64,000 nt of DNA from the NCBI GenBank assembly GCA_963723355.1, contig CAVRQQ010000020.1, positions 48,572-112,571 of the forward strand, given 5' to 3'. The DNA is from JAFDBW01 sp963723355. Lineage in GTDB: Bacteria > Desulfobacterota > Desulfuromonadia > Desulfuromonadales > BM103. This document shows, piece by piece, positions 55,705 to 63,925 of the stretch. Each line of letters opens with the position of its first letter. Position 1 is the stretch's first letter. The position numbers were made by a program, and so were the translations under genes. The notes beneath the pieces are model-generated. The model searched no databases. It saw only the letters and a list, made by a program, of their open reading frames with translations, and was not told the origin of the DNA.

Positions 55705-57003
55705 ATGTTGTTGCGTTGCTTGGCAGCTATATTTCTCTGTCTGGCCCTGCCCTGCACGGCACTGGCCGCCACGGAGATCGAGATATCATCACCCGGAGAG
55801 CAGACGATTCCGCTCGGGCTGACAAAACTTCTGTCCGAGCAGGGCACCCGGGCTGACCGGATTGCTGACGAGTTTGATGAGGTTCTGGGCGCCGACCTGG
55901 ACCTCTCCGGGCTGTTTCGTTTTGTTGACCCGCAATCGTTCCTCGATGATGCCGGCCGTATCGGATTGTTCAGCACCCAGGTGAATTTCCCCCAGTGGCG
56001 GCTGCTCGGAGCCGAAACGCTGATCAAGGGCACCTATCACCTTGACGGCGACAACCTGGTTGTCGAGGGGCGGCTTTTTGATGTCGTCAACCGTCGCCTG
56101 CTGACCGGTCGCCGCTATGTCGGCCAGCCGAAAGATATCCGGCGCATGGCTCACGCCTTTGCCGACCTGGTGCTCAAGGAGCTGACGGGTGAGGAAGGCC
56201 CGTTCAGTTCGCGCATCGCCTATATTTCCAACCAGACCGGTGACAAGGAACTCTGGCTGATGGACGTTGACGGCAAACGCCCGCTGCGCCTGACCAACCA
56301 CCGATCAATCGTACTCAACCCGGATTTCTCGCCACGCGGCAAAGAGATCCTGTTCACCTCCTACCGGGCCAACAACCCGGATCTCTACCGCAAGGAGATC
56401 TACACCGGCAAGGAAGCCAAGCTCTCCTACCAGCCGGGACTCAATGTCGCCGGCCGCATGTCCCCGGACGAGCGGGAGGTTGCCCTGACCCTCTCCAAGG
56501 ACGGCAACCCGGAAATCTACCTGATCAGCACCAGCGGCCGGGTTCGCAAGCGGATTACCGACAGCTGGGGGATCGACAGTGACCCGTCCTGGAGTCCCGA
56601 TGGCGGAAGCATTGCATTTGTCTCGAACCGACAGGGCAACCCGCATGTTTTTATTGCCGATATTTTTACCGGCAAAACGACCCGTTTGACCACTCGCGGA
56701 AAGTACAATGCGACACCGGCCTGGAGTCCGAAGGGCGACCGCATTGCATTCACTCGCCAGGAAAACGGCCGTTTTGATATTTACACCATCAAATCCGACG
56801 GCACCGATGAACGTCGCCTGACCTTCGGCCCGGGCAACAGCGAACACCCGCGCTGGAGCCCGGATGGTCGTTTTATCGTCTATTCCTGGGACAAGGATGG
56901 CAACCGGGCAATCTATGTCATGCGGGCCGACGGCACCGGTTCGCGCAGGTTGACGAGCCTGGAAAGTGACTGCCGTCATCCGGCCTGGTCGCCGCGTTGG
57001 TAA
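55705..57003 (+). CDS. tolB: Tol-Pal system beta-propeller protein TolB
   Basis: A 432-residue intact periplasmic protein. Signal MLLRCLAAIFLCLALPCTALA; N-terminal domain with GLFRFVDPQSFLD; then a six-bladed propeller with repeated WD40-like strands: SRIAYISNQTGDKELWLMDV, DSDPSWSPDGGSIAFVSNRQ, NATPAWSPKGDRIAFTRQ and HPRWSPDGRFIVYSWDKDGN. It binds Pal and the TolA C-domain. It starts 3 bp after tolA. Confidence 0.97.
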   Translation: MLLRCLAAIFLCLALPCTALAATEIEISSPGEQTIPLGLTKLLSEQGTRADRIADEFDEVLGADLDLSGLFRFVDPQSFLDDAGRIGLFSTQVNFPQWRLLGAETLIKGTYHLDGDNLVVEGRLFDVVNRRLLTGRRYVGQPKDIRRMAHAFADLVLKELTGEEGPFSSRIAYISNQTGDKELWLMDVDGKRPLRLTNHRSIVLNPDFSPRGKEILFTSYRANNPDLYRKEIYTGKEAKLSYQPGLNVAGRMSPDEREVALTLSKDGNPEIYLISTSGRVRKRITDSWGIDSDPSWSPDGGSIAFVSNRQGNPHVFIADIFTGKTTRLTTRGKYNATPAWSPKGDRIAFTRQENGRFDIYTIKSDGTDERRLTFGPGNSEHPRWSPDGRFIVYSWDKDGNRAIYVMRADGTGSRRLTSLESDCRHPAWSPRW

Positions 57004-57010
57004 CAGAAGG

Positions 57011-57039
57011 TTGTTATTTGCATATCATATGGCTATAAT
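57011..57039 (+). promoter_or_regulatory. Promoter for pal-cpoB
   Basis: TTGTTA (57011-57016) and TATAAT (57034-57039) with 17-bp spacing, in the 117-bp gap between tolB and pal. A second TATAAT lies at 57051-57056. Confidence 0.6.
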
Positions 57040-57120
57040 GCGATTTCCCTTATAATCGAATCGGCTTCTCTGGTCGTGTTACATGAGATGCTATGAACCC
57101 TGACTGTCAAGGAGTGTACA

Positions 57121-57657
57121 ATGAAAACAATGCAGATTCTCAAGGTCGCCCTGGTCGTTCTGTTTCTCGTTAGCGGTATCGTCGGTTGTGCATCCACCCC
57201 GCCACCCTCTGAGGAAGGCACGGTCAGCCAGGCCGATATGAGCCAGCAGGCCGATGTCAAGCCTGCTGCTGACGCCGGTCAAGACACCATGAAGAGCGAA
57301 CCCGTTCCGAGTCATATGGATATGGCCGGTATGGGCAACATCTACTTTGATTTTGATCAGTTTACCCTTTCCGCCGAAGCCCGCAAAACCCTTGCTGACA
57401 ACGCCAAGTACCTGAAAGCCAACAGCGGCACCCAGGTCGTCGTCGAAGGGCACTGCGACGAGCGCGGCTCCGATGAATACAACCTGGCCCTCGGCGAAAG
57501 CCGCGCCCTGGCCGCCAGGAACTACCTGGTATCCCTCGGCGTCAGCGCCAAACAACTCTCCGTCATCTCCTACGGCGAAGAGAAGCCTGCTGCCATGGGT
57601 TCCAACGAAGAAGCGTGGGCGAAGAACCGTCGCGCTGAATTCAAGGCCGTAAAATAA
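57121..57657 (+). CDS. pal: Peptidoglycan-associated lipoprotein Pal
   Basis: A 178-residue protein. Lipobox S-G-I-V-G-C at residues about 18-23, a Pro/Ala/Ser-rich linker, and an OmpA-like domain with GNIYFDFDQFTLSAEARKTL, VVEGHCDERGSDEYNLALGE and SYGEEKPAAMGSNEEAWAKN, the meso-diaminopimelate-binding motifs. It ties the outer membrane to peptidoglycan. ATG 57121 is used; ATG 57130 is possible. Confidence 0.97.
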   Translation: MKTMQILKVALVVLFLVSGIVGCASTPPPSEEGTVSQADMSQQADVKPAADAGQDTMKSEPVPSHMDMAGMGNIYFDFDQFTLSAEARKTLADNAKYLKANSGTQVVVEGHCDERGSDEYNLALGESRALAARNYLVSLGVSAKQLSVISYGEEKPAAMGSNEEAWAKNRRAEFKAVK

Positions 57658-57691
57658 ATACGTAACGACGCTTACCGCGTCGGTCGGGAGC

Positions 57692-58540
57692 ATGTTGATG
57701 TTGCAAGTTCGTAGCCTGGCTATCTTGGTTGCCGGTCTGTTGCTGAGCAGTTGCGTGGTGACACAGCAGGATCTGCAGATGCAGCGCGATCTCCTGGAAA
57801 TGAAGCGCCGGCTCGGTGAAGCTGAACGGGCGGTCAAGGAACTCCAGGATGACACCTCGGGAGGCGTCCGGGCCCACGTCGAAACGCTGGCTGGCAACCA
57901 GGCCGATTTCCAGGCGGAGCTCGATGGTCTTCGTGTTGACCTGCAGTCGATGCAGGGGCGAACCGGTGACCAGGAACGGATCAACGATGAGCTTCGCCAG
58001 GACCTGTCGATGTTGCGCGACGAGTTGAGCCTGCAGGTTGCCGACCATGAGCAACGCCTGGCCAAGCTCGATGCAGGCCTGGCAGCGGCGTCAGCTGCAC
58101 CGCCGGCGGTGAGCCCGTCGCCGACAACCGCAGTGGCGCCTCCCGTAGTGACGACGCCGGCCGGGGAAAGTGCCCCGGAGCTTTATGACCGGGCACTAAA
58201 AAAGATCCGCGAAGAGCAGGATTTCAACGCTGGTCGCGAGCTGATGGAGGCGTTCCTCAAGCGCTATCCGGAGCATGACCTGGCGGTAAATGCCGCCTAT
58301 TGGATTGGCGAAACCTACTACGCAGAAAAGAACTACGAACAGGCGATCCTGCAGTTTGAAGAGATCATCCAGAAGTACGGTGACCACCCGAAGGTCGCCT
58401 CGGCCATGCTCAAGCAGGCCCTGGCTTTTGAGTCCACCGGTGACCAGGCAACGGCCAGGCTGTTGCTGCAAAGGGTGATCGAGCGCTATCCGCTCTCCGA
58501 TGAGGCCGGTAAAGCCAAGCAGAAACTGCAGGCACTGTAA
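57692..58540 (+). CDS. cpoB: Cell division coordinator CpoB/YbgF-type protein
   Basis: A 282-residue protein. Lipoprotein-like signal ending L-L-S-S-C, coiled coil (MQRDLLEMKRRLGEAERAVK), a Pro/Ala/Thr linker, and a C-terminal TPR domain: PELYDRALKKIREEQDFNAG, AAYWIGETYYAEKNYEQAIL, FEEIIQKYGDHPKVASAMLK. In other bacteria CpoB couples Tol to PBP1B. The lipobox differs from E. coli CpoB, which is soluble. Last gene of the tol-pal cluster. Confidence 0.92.
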   Translation: MLMLQVRSLAILVAGLLLSSCVVTQQDLQMQRDLLEMKRRLGEAERAVKELQDDTSGGVRAHVETLAGNQADFQAELDGLRVDLQSMQGRTGDQERINDELRQDLSMLRDELSLQVADHEQRLAKLDAGLAAASAAPPAVSPSPTTAVAPPVVTTPAGESAPELYDRALKKIREEQDFNAGRELMEAFLKRYPEHDLAVNAAYWIGETYYAEKNYEQAILQFEEIIQKYGDHPKVASAMLKQALAFESTGDQATARLLLQRVIERYPLSDEAGKAKQKLQAL

Positions 58541-58573
58541 TCGAAGGGGAATGAATCTCCCGGGAAAAAAGGG

Positions 58574-58603
58574 TTGACAAGCAAGTCCGGGTCAGTTTAT
58601 AAG
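58574..58603 (+). promoter_or_regulatory. tRNA operon promoter
   Basis: TTGACA (58574-58579) and TATAAG (58598-58603), 18 bp apart, end 11 bp before tRNA-Lys. Confidence 0.7.
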
Positions 58604-58614
58604 ACGCCTTCTGT

Positions 58615-58690
58615 GTGCCGCTAGCTCAGTTGGTAGAGCATCTGACTTTTAATCAGATGGTCGTAGGTTCGATCCCTACGCGGCACACCA
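58615..58690 (+). tRNA. tRNA-Lys (anticodon TTT)
   Basis: 76-nt cloverleaf: acceptor GTGCCGC/GCGGCAC, anticodon stem TCTGA/TCAGA with loop CTTTTAA (anticodon TTT at 58648-58650), T-arm GTAGG-TTCGATC-CCTAC, encoded CCA at 58688-58690. Confidence 0.98.
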
Positions 58691-58744
58691 TTTTCAAACG
58701 GCGTATATCGCAGGACCTTTCCTGCTAGGTACTCAAGAGATCGA

Positions 58745-58822
58745 GTCCCTATCGTCTAGCCTGGCCCAGGACACCGGCCTTTCACGCCGGCGACGGGGGT
58801 TCGAATCCCCCTGGGGACGCCA
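58745..58822 (+). tRNA. tRNA-Glu (anticodon TTC)
   Basis: 78-nt cloverleaf: acceptor GTCCCTA/TGGGGAC, anticodon stem CCGGC/GCCGG with loop CTTTCAC (TTC), T-arm GGGGG-TTCGAAT-CCCCC, encoded CCA at 58820-58822. Follows tRNA-Lys by 54 bp, so probably co-transcribed. Confidence 0.97.
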
Positions 58823-58830
58823 AAAGAAAA

Positions 58831-58865
58831 GCCTCTTCCAGTAAAACTGGAAGAGGCTTTTTACT
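58831..58865 (+). terminator. Terminator after the tRNA pair
   Basis: Perfect 11-bp stem GCCTCTTCCAG / CTGGAAGAGGC with loop TAAAA and TTTTTT. Confidence 0.93.
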
Positions 58866-58935
58866 ATTCTTAAGTTTGATCACCAGTCGTCATCGATCTG
58901 TTTCCTGAACCCGGCAATCCTATCAAAAGCCGCAC

Positions 58936-58982
58936 GTGCTTAAAGTTTAAGCACTCGCTGTTTTCGCTTGAGTGCGAACAGC
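58936..58982. promoter_or_regulatory. Palindrome and alternative hairpins upstream of gdhA
   Basis: GTGCTTAAA-G-TTTAAGCAC (58936-58954) is a perfect 9-bp palindrome around one base, like an operator. It overlaps GCACTC (58951-58956), which can pair with GAGTGC (58970-58975), while the next GCTGTT (58957-58962) can pair with AACAGC (58977-58982). These pairings exclude one another. TATAAA-type -10 candidates lie just downstream. Confidence 0.45.
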
Positions 58983-59046
58983 TTTTCGGCTATAAAGAGG
59001 CTTCTGTATAAAATTTATGCAAAAAATGATTAAAAAGGAGGCACAC

Positions 59047-60393
59047 ATGGCTGCAATGGATGAAAAGGTTGAACCTATTTATCAGGAAGTCCTGGCACGC
59101 AATCCTGGTGAAACCGAATTTCACCAGGCGGTTCGGGAAGTTCTCGAGTCCCTTGGACCGGTTCTGGTCAAACACCCCGAGTTTGCTCATCACAAGATTA
59201 TTGAACGCATCTGCGAGCCGGAGCGCCAGATTATCTTTCGGGTCCCGTGGCGTGATGACAAGGGGACGGTGCAGATCAACCGGGGTTTCCGTGTTGAGTT
59301 CAACAGTGCCCTCGGCCCGTACAAAGGGGGGCTGCGTTTCCACCCTTCGGTTTACCTCGGCATCATCAAGTTCCTTGGTTTCGAACAGATTTTCAAGAAT
59401 GCCCTGACCGGGCTGCCGATCGGTGGTGGTAAAGGTGGCTCCGATTTCGACCCAAAGGGCAAGTCGGATGACGAGATCATGAGCTTCTGCCAGAGTTTCA
59501 TGACAGAGCTCTATCGCCACATCGGCGAACACACCGACGTCCCTGCCGGTGACATCGGCGTCGGCGGTCGCGAAATCGGTTTCATGTTCGGCCAGTACAA
59601 ACGCATCACCAACCGCTGGGAAGCAGGCGTGCTGACCGGCAAGGGGCTCGACTGGGGCGGTTCGCTGGTGCGAACCGAAGCGACCGGCTACGGGGCAACC
59701 TTCTTTGTCGACGAAATGCTCAAGGCTCGCAAGGACAATTTCGAAGGCAAGATCTGTTCGGTCTCGGGCTCAGGGAATGTTGCGATCTACACGATCGAGA
59801 AGATTCACCAGCTCGGTGGCAAGGTTGTGACCTGCTCTGACTCGAACGGTTATATCTATGATGAAAAAGGCATTGATCTGCAGTTGATGCAGCAGCTGAA
59901 AGAGATTGAGCGCCGCAGGATCAAGGATTACACTCAGTACCGCAAGCACGCCAAGTACGTTGCCAAGGGCAACATCTGGGAGATCCCCTGCCAGGTCGCG
60001 ATGCCGTCGGCAACCCAGAATGAGATCAACGGAGCGGATGCCGCGCTGCTGGTTAAGAATGGCTGCATCGCTGTGGGTGAAGGCGCCAACATGCCGACCA
60101 CTCCTGAAGGCGTCAAGATCTTCCTTGACGCACAAATTGCCTACGGTCCCGGCAAGGCGGCCAACGCCGGTGGCGTAGCAACTTCGGCTCTGGAGATGCA
60201 GCAAAATGCCCAGCGCGACTCATGGACTTTCGAGTACACTGAAAAGCGCCTGCAGGAGATCATGCACAACATTCATGAACTCTGTTACCACACGGCAATA
60301 GAATATGGCACGCCCGGTAACTATGTGAACGGCGCAAACATTGCCGGCTTCATCCGTGTTGCCAATGCCATGGTTGCCCTCGGTGTCGTTTAG
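59047..60393 (+). CDS. gdhA: NADP-type glutamate dehydrogenase
   Basis: A 448-residue intact protein, the length of hexameric NADP-dependent GDH. Start ATG 59047 with AAGGAGG six bases upstream. LGPYKGGLRFHPSVYLGIIK and LPIGGGKGGSDFDPKGKSD carry the catalytic Lys; VPAGDIGVGGREIGFMFGQY follows; the nucleotide-binding fold has CSVSGSGNVAIYTIEK. It assimilates ammonia into glutamate. A structured upstream region (58936-58982) suggests regulation. Confidence 0.97.
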   Translation: MAAMDEKVEPIYQEVLARNPGETEFHQAVREVLESLGPVLVKHPEFAHHKIIERICEPERQIIFRVPWRDDKGTVQINRGFRVEFNSALGPYKGGLRFHPSVYLGIIKFLGFEQIFKNALTGLPIGGGKGGSDFDPKGKSDDEIMSFCQSFMTELYRHIGEHTDVPAGDIGVGGREIGFMFGQYKRITNRWEAGVLTGKGLDWGGSLVRTEATGYGATFFVDEMLKARKDNFEGKICSVSGSGNVAIYTIEKIHQLGGKVVTCSDSNGYIYDEKGIDLQLMQQLKEIERRRIKDYTQYRKHAKYVAKGNIWEIPCQVAMPSATQNEINGADAALLVKNGCIAVGEGANMPTTPEGVKIFLDAQIAYGPGKAANAGGVATSALEMQQNAQRDSWTFEYTEKRLQEIMHNIHELCYHTAIEYGTPGNYVNGANIAGFIRVANAMVALGVV

Positions 60394-60509
60394 GCCATTA
60401 ACAGGATGAGTGGGCCGGCAGGTTTCCTGCCGGCCCTGTATAATTGAAGAAATTGACACCAGGGTTGTGATCATATAGCAAAGATACGGGGAACACAGAG
60501 GGTATAGCC

Positions 60510-63101
60510 ATGAACGACAGGTGGGTAACGACCGGATTCAAGGGTCTTGATGATATCCTCGACGGCTTGAGAATCGGCGATAATGTGGTCTGGAAAGTCG
60601 ACACTATCGAAGATTACCGGTATTTTGTCGAACCCTATGTCAAACAGGCCCTGGCTGACCGGCGCGAGGTGGTCTACTTCCGTTTCGGCCAACACCCCCC
60701 GGTTGTAGAGACGGACCTGGGCGTAGAAACCTTTGAACTCGACCCCCGTGAGGGCTTTGAGCCTTTCGCCTGTGCGATTCATGCGGTTGCCACCGAAAAG
60801 GGCGTTGGCACCTTCTACGTGTTTGATTGCCTGTCCGAGCTTTTGTCAGCCTGGGCCACCGATCACATGATCGCGAACTTTTTCCAGGTGACCTGCCCCT
60901 ACCTGTTTCGTCTCGACACGGTCGCCTATTTTGCGCTGCTGCGTAACCGCCACGCCCATAAAACGATTGCCCGCATCCGTGAAACCACCCAGGTTTTTCT
61001 GGAATTGCACAACCGCGAAGGGCAACGGTTCGTTCATCCTCTGAAAGTCTGGGAGCGGCACTCGCCGACCATGTTTCTCCCCCATCGCCAGTCAGGTGAA
61101 AGTTTCATCCCCTTAGCCAACAGTCTGGAAGCGACCAGTCTGCTCGCCGGGGCCTATAGTCAGGATCAGGCGGCCGGCAATCGCCGCCTTGATCATTGGC
61201 ACCGGTTGTTCCTGCAAGCAGAGGATTTGAATGCCGAAGGGGTCCCAGCCGCAGAACAGGAGAAAATGGTCAATCATCTGTGCCGACATCTGATTGGTCG
61301 TGAGGATAATATCCTCGACCTGGCCAGACGGTTCTTTTCCCTGAATGATCTGCTCTCTTACAAGGCTCGCATGATTGGCACCGGTTTTATCGGTGGCAAG
61401 GCCGTCGGCATGTTGCTGGCGCGCCGCATCCTCGAAGCACAACCCGATTCTGACTGGTGTGATCAACTGGAACAGCACGACTCCTTCTTTGTCGGCTCGA
61501 ATGTTTACTACTCCTATATCGTCAACAACGGCTGGTGGGAGCTCTACGCCGCGCAAAAGACCCCGGAAGGGTATTTCAGGGCGGGCGCGGAACTGCATGA
61601 AAAAATGCTGACCGGCTCATTTCCTGAACAGCTGCGCGAAGACTTCCAGAGCATGCTCGATTATTATGGCCAGTACCCGATCATCGTGCGCTCCAGTTCA
61701 TTACTGGAAGACAGCTTCGGCAGTGCGTTCGCCGGGAAATACGACAGCTTCTTCTGCGCCAACCAGGGTTCACCTGAAGATCGCTACAATGCCTTTGAAG
61801 ATGCGGTACGAAAAATCTTCTCCAGTACCATGAGCGAGGATGCGCTGACTTATCGCAAGCAGCGTGGTCTTGATCAGCAGGTGGAGCAGATGGGACTGCT
61901 CGTGCAGAGGGTCTCCGGTTCGTATCACCGACAGTATTACTTCCCGGAGCTGGCTGGAGTGGGAATCTCCTACAACACCTTTGTCTGGGACAAGCAGATG
62001 GACCCGAAGGCGGGGATGCTCCGCCTGGTGCTTGGCCTTGGCACGCGCGCTGTCGACCGTGTCGAAGGAGACTACCCTCGAATTGTGGCTCTCGACGAAC
62101 CGATGAAACTGCCGCTGAAAGGGTACGAGGATATCCGTCGTTTCTCGCAAAAAGATATCGACCTGGTCAACATCAACGACAACGATCTGCAGTCGCAGTC
62201 GCTTTTCCGACTGATCGAAGAAGGTATCGATTTCAACCTCGATCGATATGGTGTTCTCGACCGGGAAACCATGAATCGCCTGCGTGAACGAGGCAAACCT
62301 GCCCAGCAGGTCTGGTTACTCACCTTCGAACACCTGCTGACCAGAACAGACTTCCCCCAGCGGATGCAGAAGCTGTTGAAAACCCTTGAAAGAGCTTACC
62401 AGTATCCGGTCGATATCGAATTCACAGTCAACCGCAACGCGGATCAAACGGAGAAGATCAACCTCCTGCAATGCCGACCGCTGCAGACGAAGGGGTTGAA
62501 GAAACGGGTCAGTATCCCCGACGGGATCACTGCGGAGAAAATCTTTTTCAAGGCGGAGGGCGGTTTTATGGGCGGCAACACTGCCCTGCAGATCAAACAG
62601 GTGATCTGGATCGATGCGAAGCGTTATTCGCAACTCTCTCTTTCTGACAAGCACGAAGTCGCACGCCTGGTCGGTCGTCTGAACCGGTGCATCAAGGACC
62701 GTGAGCAACAGCCGACTCTCCTGCTGGGACCGGGTCGCTGGGGAACATCGACGCCATCACTGGGGGTTCCGGTCAAATTCTCGGAAATCAACAATATGGC
62801 CGCTATTGGCGAGGTGGCCTTCCAGGAAGGTGAACTGATGCCGGAACTTTCTTTCGGCTCACATTTTTTCCAGGACCTTGTCGAAGCGGATATTTTTTAT
62901 CTGGCTTTGTTTCCTGATACCTTCCCCTGCAGCCTGAACAATGGCTGGGTCTACCAGAGCAGCAATGCCCTGGAGGAATTGATGCCGGGCAGCAGCCATT
63001 TCAAGCCGGTGGTCAAGGTTATTGAACTGCAAAAACAGAACCTGATGCTGTTGGCCGATGTGGTTGCGCAACAGCTGGTCTGTTTTTGGGACGAGGAGTA
63101 G
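60510..63101 (+). CDS. Fusion of a degenerate KaiC-like domain with a PEP synthase/PPDK ATP-binding domain
   Basis: An 863-residue intact protein. Residues about 5-165 resemble a KaiC/RecA-fold domain (TGFKGLDDILDGLRIGDNVV) but the P-loop GxxxxGK[ST] is missing. From about 290 a PPDK_N-type ATP-binding domain follows (IGGKAVGMLLARRI; YPIIVRSSSLLEDSFGSAFA; AGKYDSFFCANQ; end NLLQCRPLQTKG near 655). The final 200 residues (LLLGPGRWGT, SFGSHFFQDLVEADIFY) are unfamiliar. The phosphohistidine swivel and PEP/pyruvate barrel are absent, so it is not a PEP synthase. I recall 'PEP synthase-related' proteins like this from deltaproteobacteria; function unknown. ATG at 60510; gdhA lies 116 bp upstream. 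Confidence 0.72.
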   Translation: MNDRWVTTGFKGLDDILDGLRIGDNVVWKVDTIEDYRYFVEPYVKQALADRREVVYFRFGQHPPVVETDLGVETFELDPREGFEPFACAIHAVATEKGVGTFYVFDCLSELLSAWATDHMIANFFQVTCPYLFRLDTVAYFALLRNRHAHKTIARIRETTQVFLELHNREGQRFVHPLKVWERHSPTMFLPHRQSGESFIPLANSLEATSLLAGAYSQDQAAGNRRLDHWHRLFLQAEDLNAEGVPAAEQEKMVNHLCRHLIGREDNILDLARRFFSLNDLLSYKARMIGTGFIGGKAVGMLLARRILEAQPDSDWCDQLEQHDSFFVGSNVYYSYIVNNGWWELYAAQKTPEGYFRAGAELHEKMLTGSFPEQLREDFQSMLDYYGQYPIIVRSSSLLEDSFGSAFAGKYDSFFCANQGSPEDRYNAFEDAVRKIFSSTMSEDALTYRKQRGLDQQVEQMGLLVQRVSGSYHRQYYFPELAGVGISYNTFVWDKQMDPKAGMLRLVLGLGTRAVDRVEGDYPRIVALDEPMKLPLKGYEDIRRFSQKDIDLVNINDNDLQSQSLFRLIEEGIDFNLDRYGVLDRETMNRLRERGKPAQQVWLLTFEHLLTRTDFPQRMQKLLKTLERAYQYPVDIEFTVNRNADQTEKINLLQCRPLQTKGLKKRVSIPDGITAEKIFFKAEGGFMGGNTALQIKQVIWIDAKRYSQLSLSDKHEVARLVGRLNRCIKDREQQPTLLLGPGRWGTSTPSLGVPVKFSEINNMAAIGEVAFQEGELMPELSFGSHFFQDLVEADIFYLALFPDTFPCSLNNGWVYQSSNALEELMPGSSHFKPVVKVIELQKQNLMLLADVVAQQLVCFWDEE

Positions 63102-63185
63102 ACCCCTGCTAACGGCAGATCGGCAGCAGTTTTAAATAACGATCGGTTGACTTGAATCACGCCAGCGACTCGTTTATAGCCAGCT

Positions 63186-63275
63186 TGCCCGGCAAAGATG
63201 CCTGGGCAGGTGAGCATGTTCAGATGCTTCGTCAAGGATGCCGGCTCAACCGTGAAAACGGGAGAGCCGTTTTTT
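63186..63275 (+). terminator. Three tandem hairpins ending in a GAAA-loop terminator
   Basis: Hairpin TGCCCGGCA-aaga-TGCCTGGGCA (63186-63208), hairpin AGCAT/ATGCT (63213-63228), and terminator GGCTC-aa-CCGT-gaaa-ACGG-ga-GAGCC followed by GTTTTTT (63243-63275). The last can end the PPDK_N-type transcript. The first two may belong to a small RNA or leader. The rest of the 305-bp gap 63102-63406 shows no gene. Confidence 0.6.
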
Positions 63276-63406
63276 GTTCGATGCGACAATTAAGGCATTG
63301 AAGAATTTTTAATTTGTATACCGAATCTAGAGGGCTGATTTTGGCTGTCGCGCTGTGCTAGAATGGCGAAGTTTTTTAATCGCACAGAACCTAGAAGCGC
63401 AACGCT

Positions 63407-63916
63407 ATGAATGAAACAGAGAACTCTATAGTGGAAATCTTCTCCGACGGCGCCTGCTCCGGGAACCCGGGACCGGGAGGCTGGGGGACGATTCTGCGTT
63501 TCGGCGGGCATGAGAAAGAACTCTCGGGTTACGATCCGGAGACGACCAATAACCGCATGGAGCTGATCGGTGCGATCGCCGGGCTTGAAGCCCTGACGCG
63601 GCCATGCCGGGTCAGAGTGACCACTGACTCGGAATACGTTAAAAAGGGTATGACCGAGTGGATCGAAGGCTGGGTCAAGCGTGGCTGGAAGAACACCCAG
63701 AAAAAGCCGGTCGCCAACCGCGACCTCTGGGAGCGTCTGCTCGAACTGGCTGACCAACACCAGGTTGAATGGCACTGGGTGCGTGGTCACGATGGTCATG
63801 CCGAAAACGAGCGCTGCGATGCGCTGGCCAGGGCGGCGATCGAAACGGGCAGAAACAGCCATTCATGGATAGCCGTCTCCGATCAAACCGATGGACGGGA
63901 CCGGTTTTTGTGCTAG
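63407..63916 (+). CDS. rnhA: Ribonuclease HI
   Basis: A 169-residue protein. VEIFSDGACSGNPGPGGWGT (first catalytic Asp), NNRMELIGAIAGLEAL (Glu), VTTDSEYVKKGM (Asp), WVKRGWKNTQKKPVANRDLW and HWVRGHDGHAENERCDALA (His/Asp) are the full RNase HI set. It degrades RNA in RNA/DNA hybrids. The C-terminal 25 residues beyond the core are unusual but short. ATG at 63407; no strong ribosome site. Confidence 0.96.
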   Translation: MNETENSIVEIFSDGACSGNPGPGGWGTILRFGGHEKELSGYDPETTNNRMELIGAIAGLEALTRPCRVRVTTDSEYVKKGMTEWIEGWVKRGWKNTQKKPVANRDLWERLLELADQHQVEWHWVRGHDGHAENERCDALARAAIETGRNSHSWIAVSDQTDGRDRFLC

Positions 63917-63925
63917 TCTTTTGTG

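Noticed and set aside
63160..63280. c-di-GMP (GEMM) riboswitch before rnhA
   Set aside because: GCAAAG occurs within a hairpin loop, but the conserved GEMM core and the tetraloop-receptor pair are not present.
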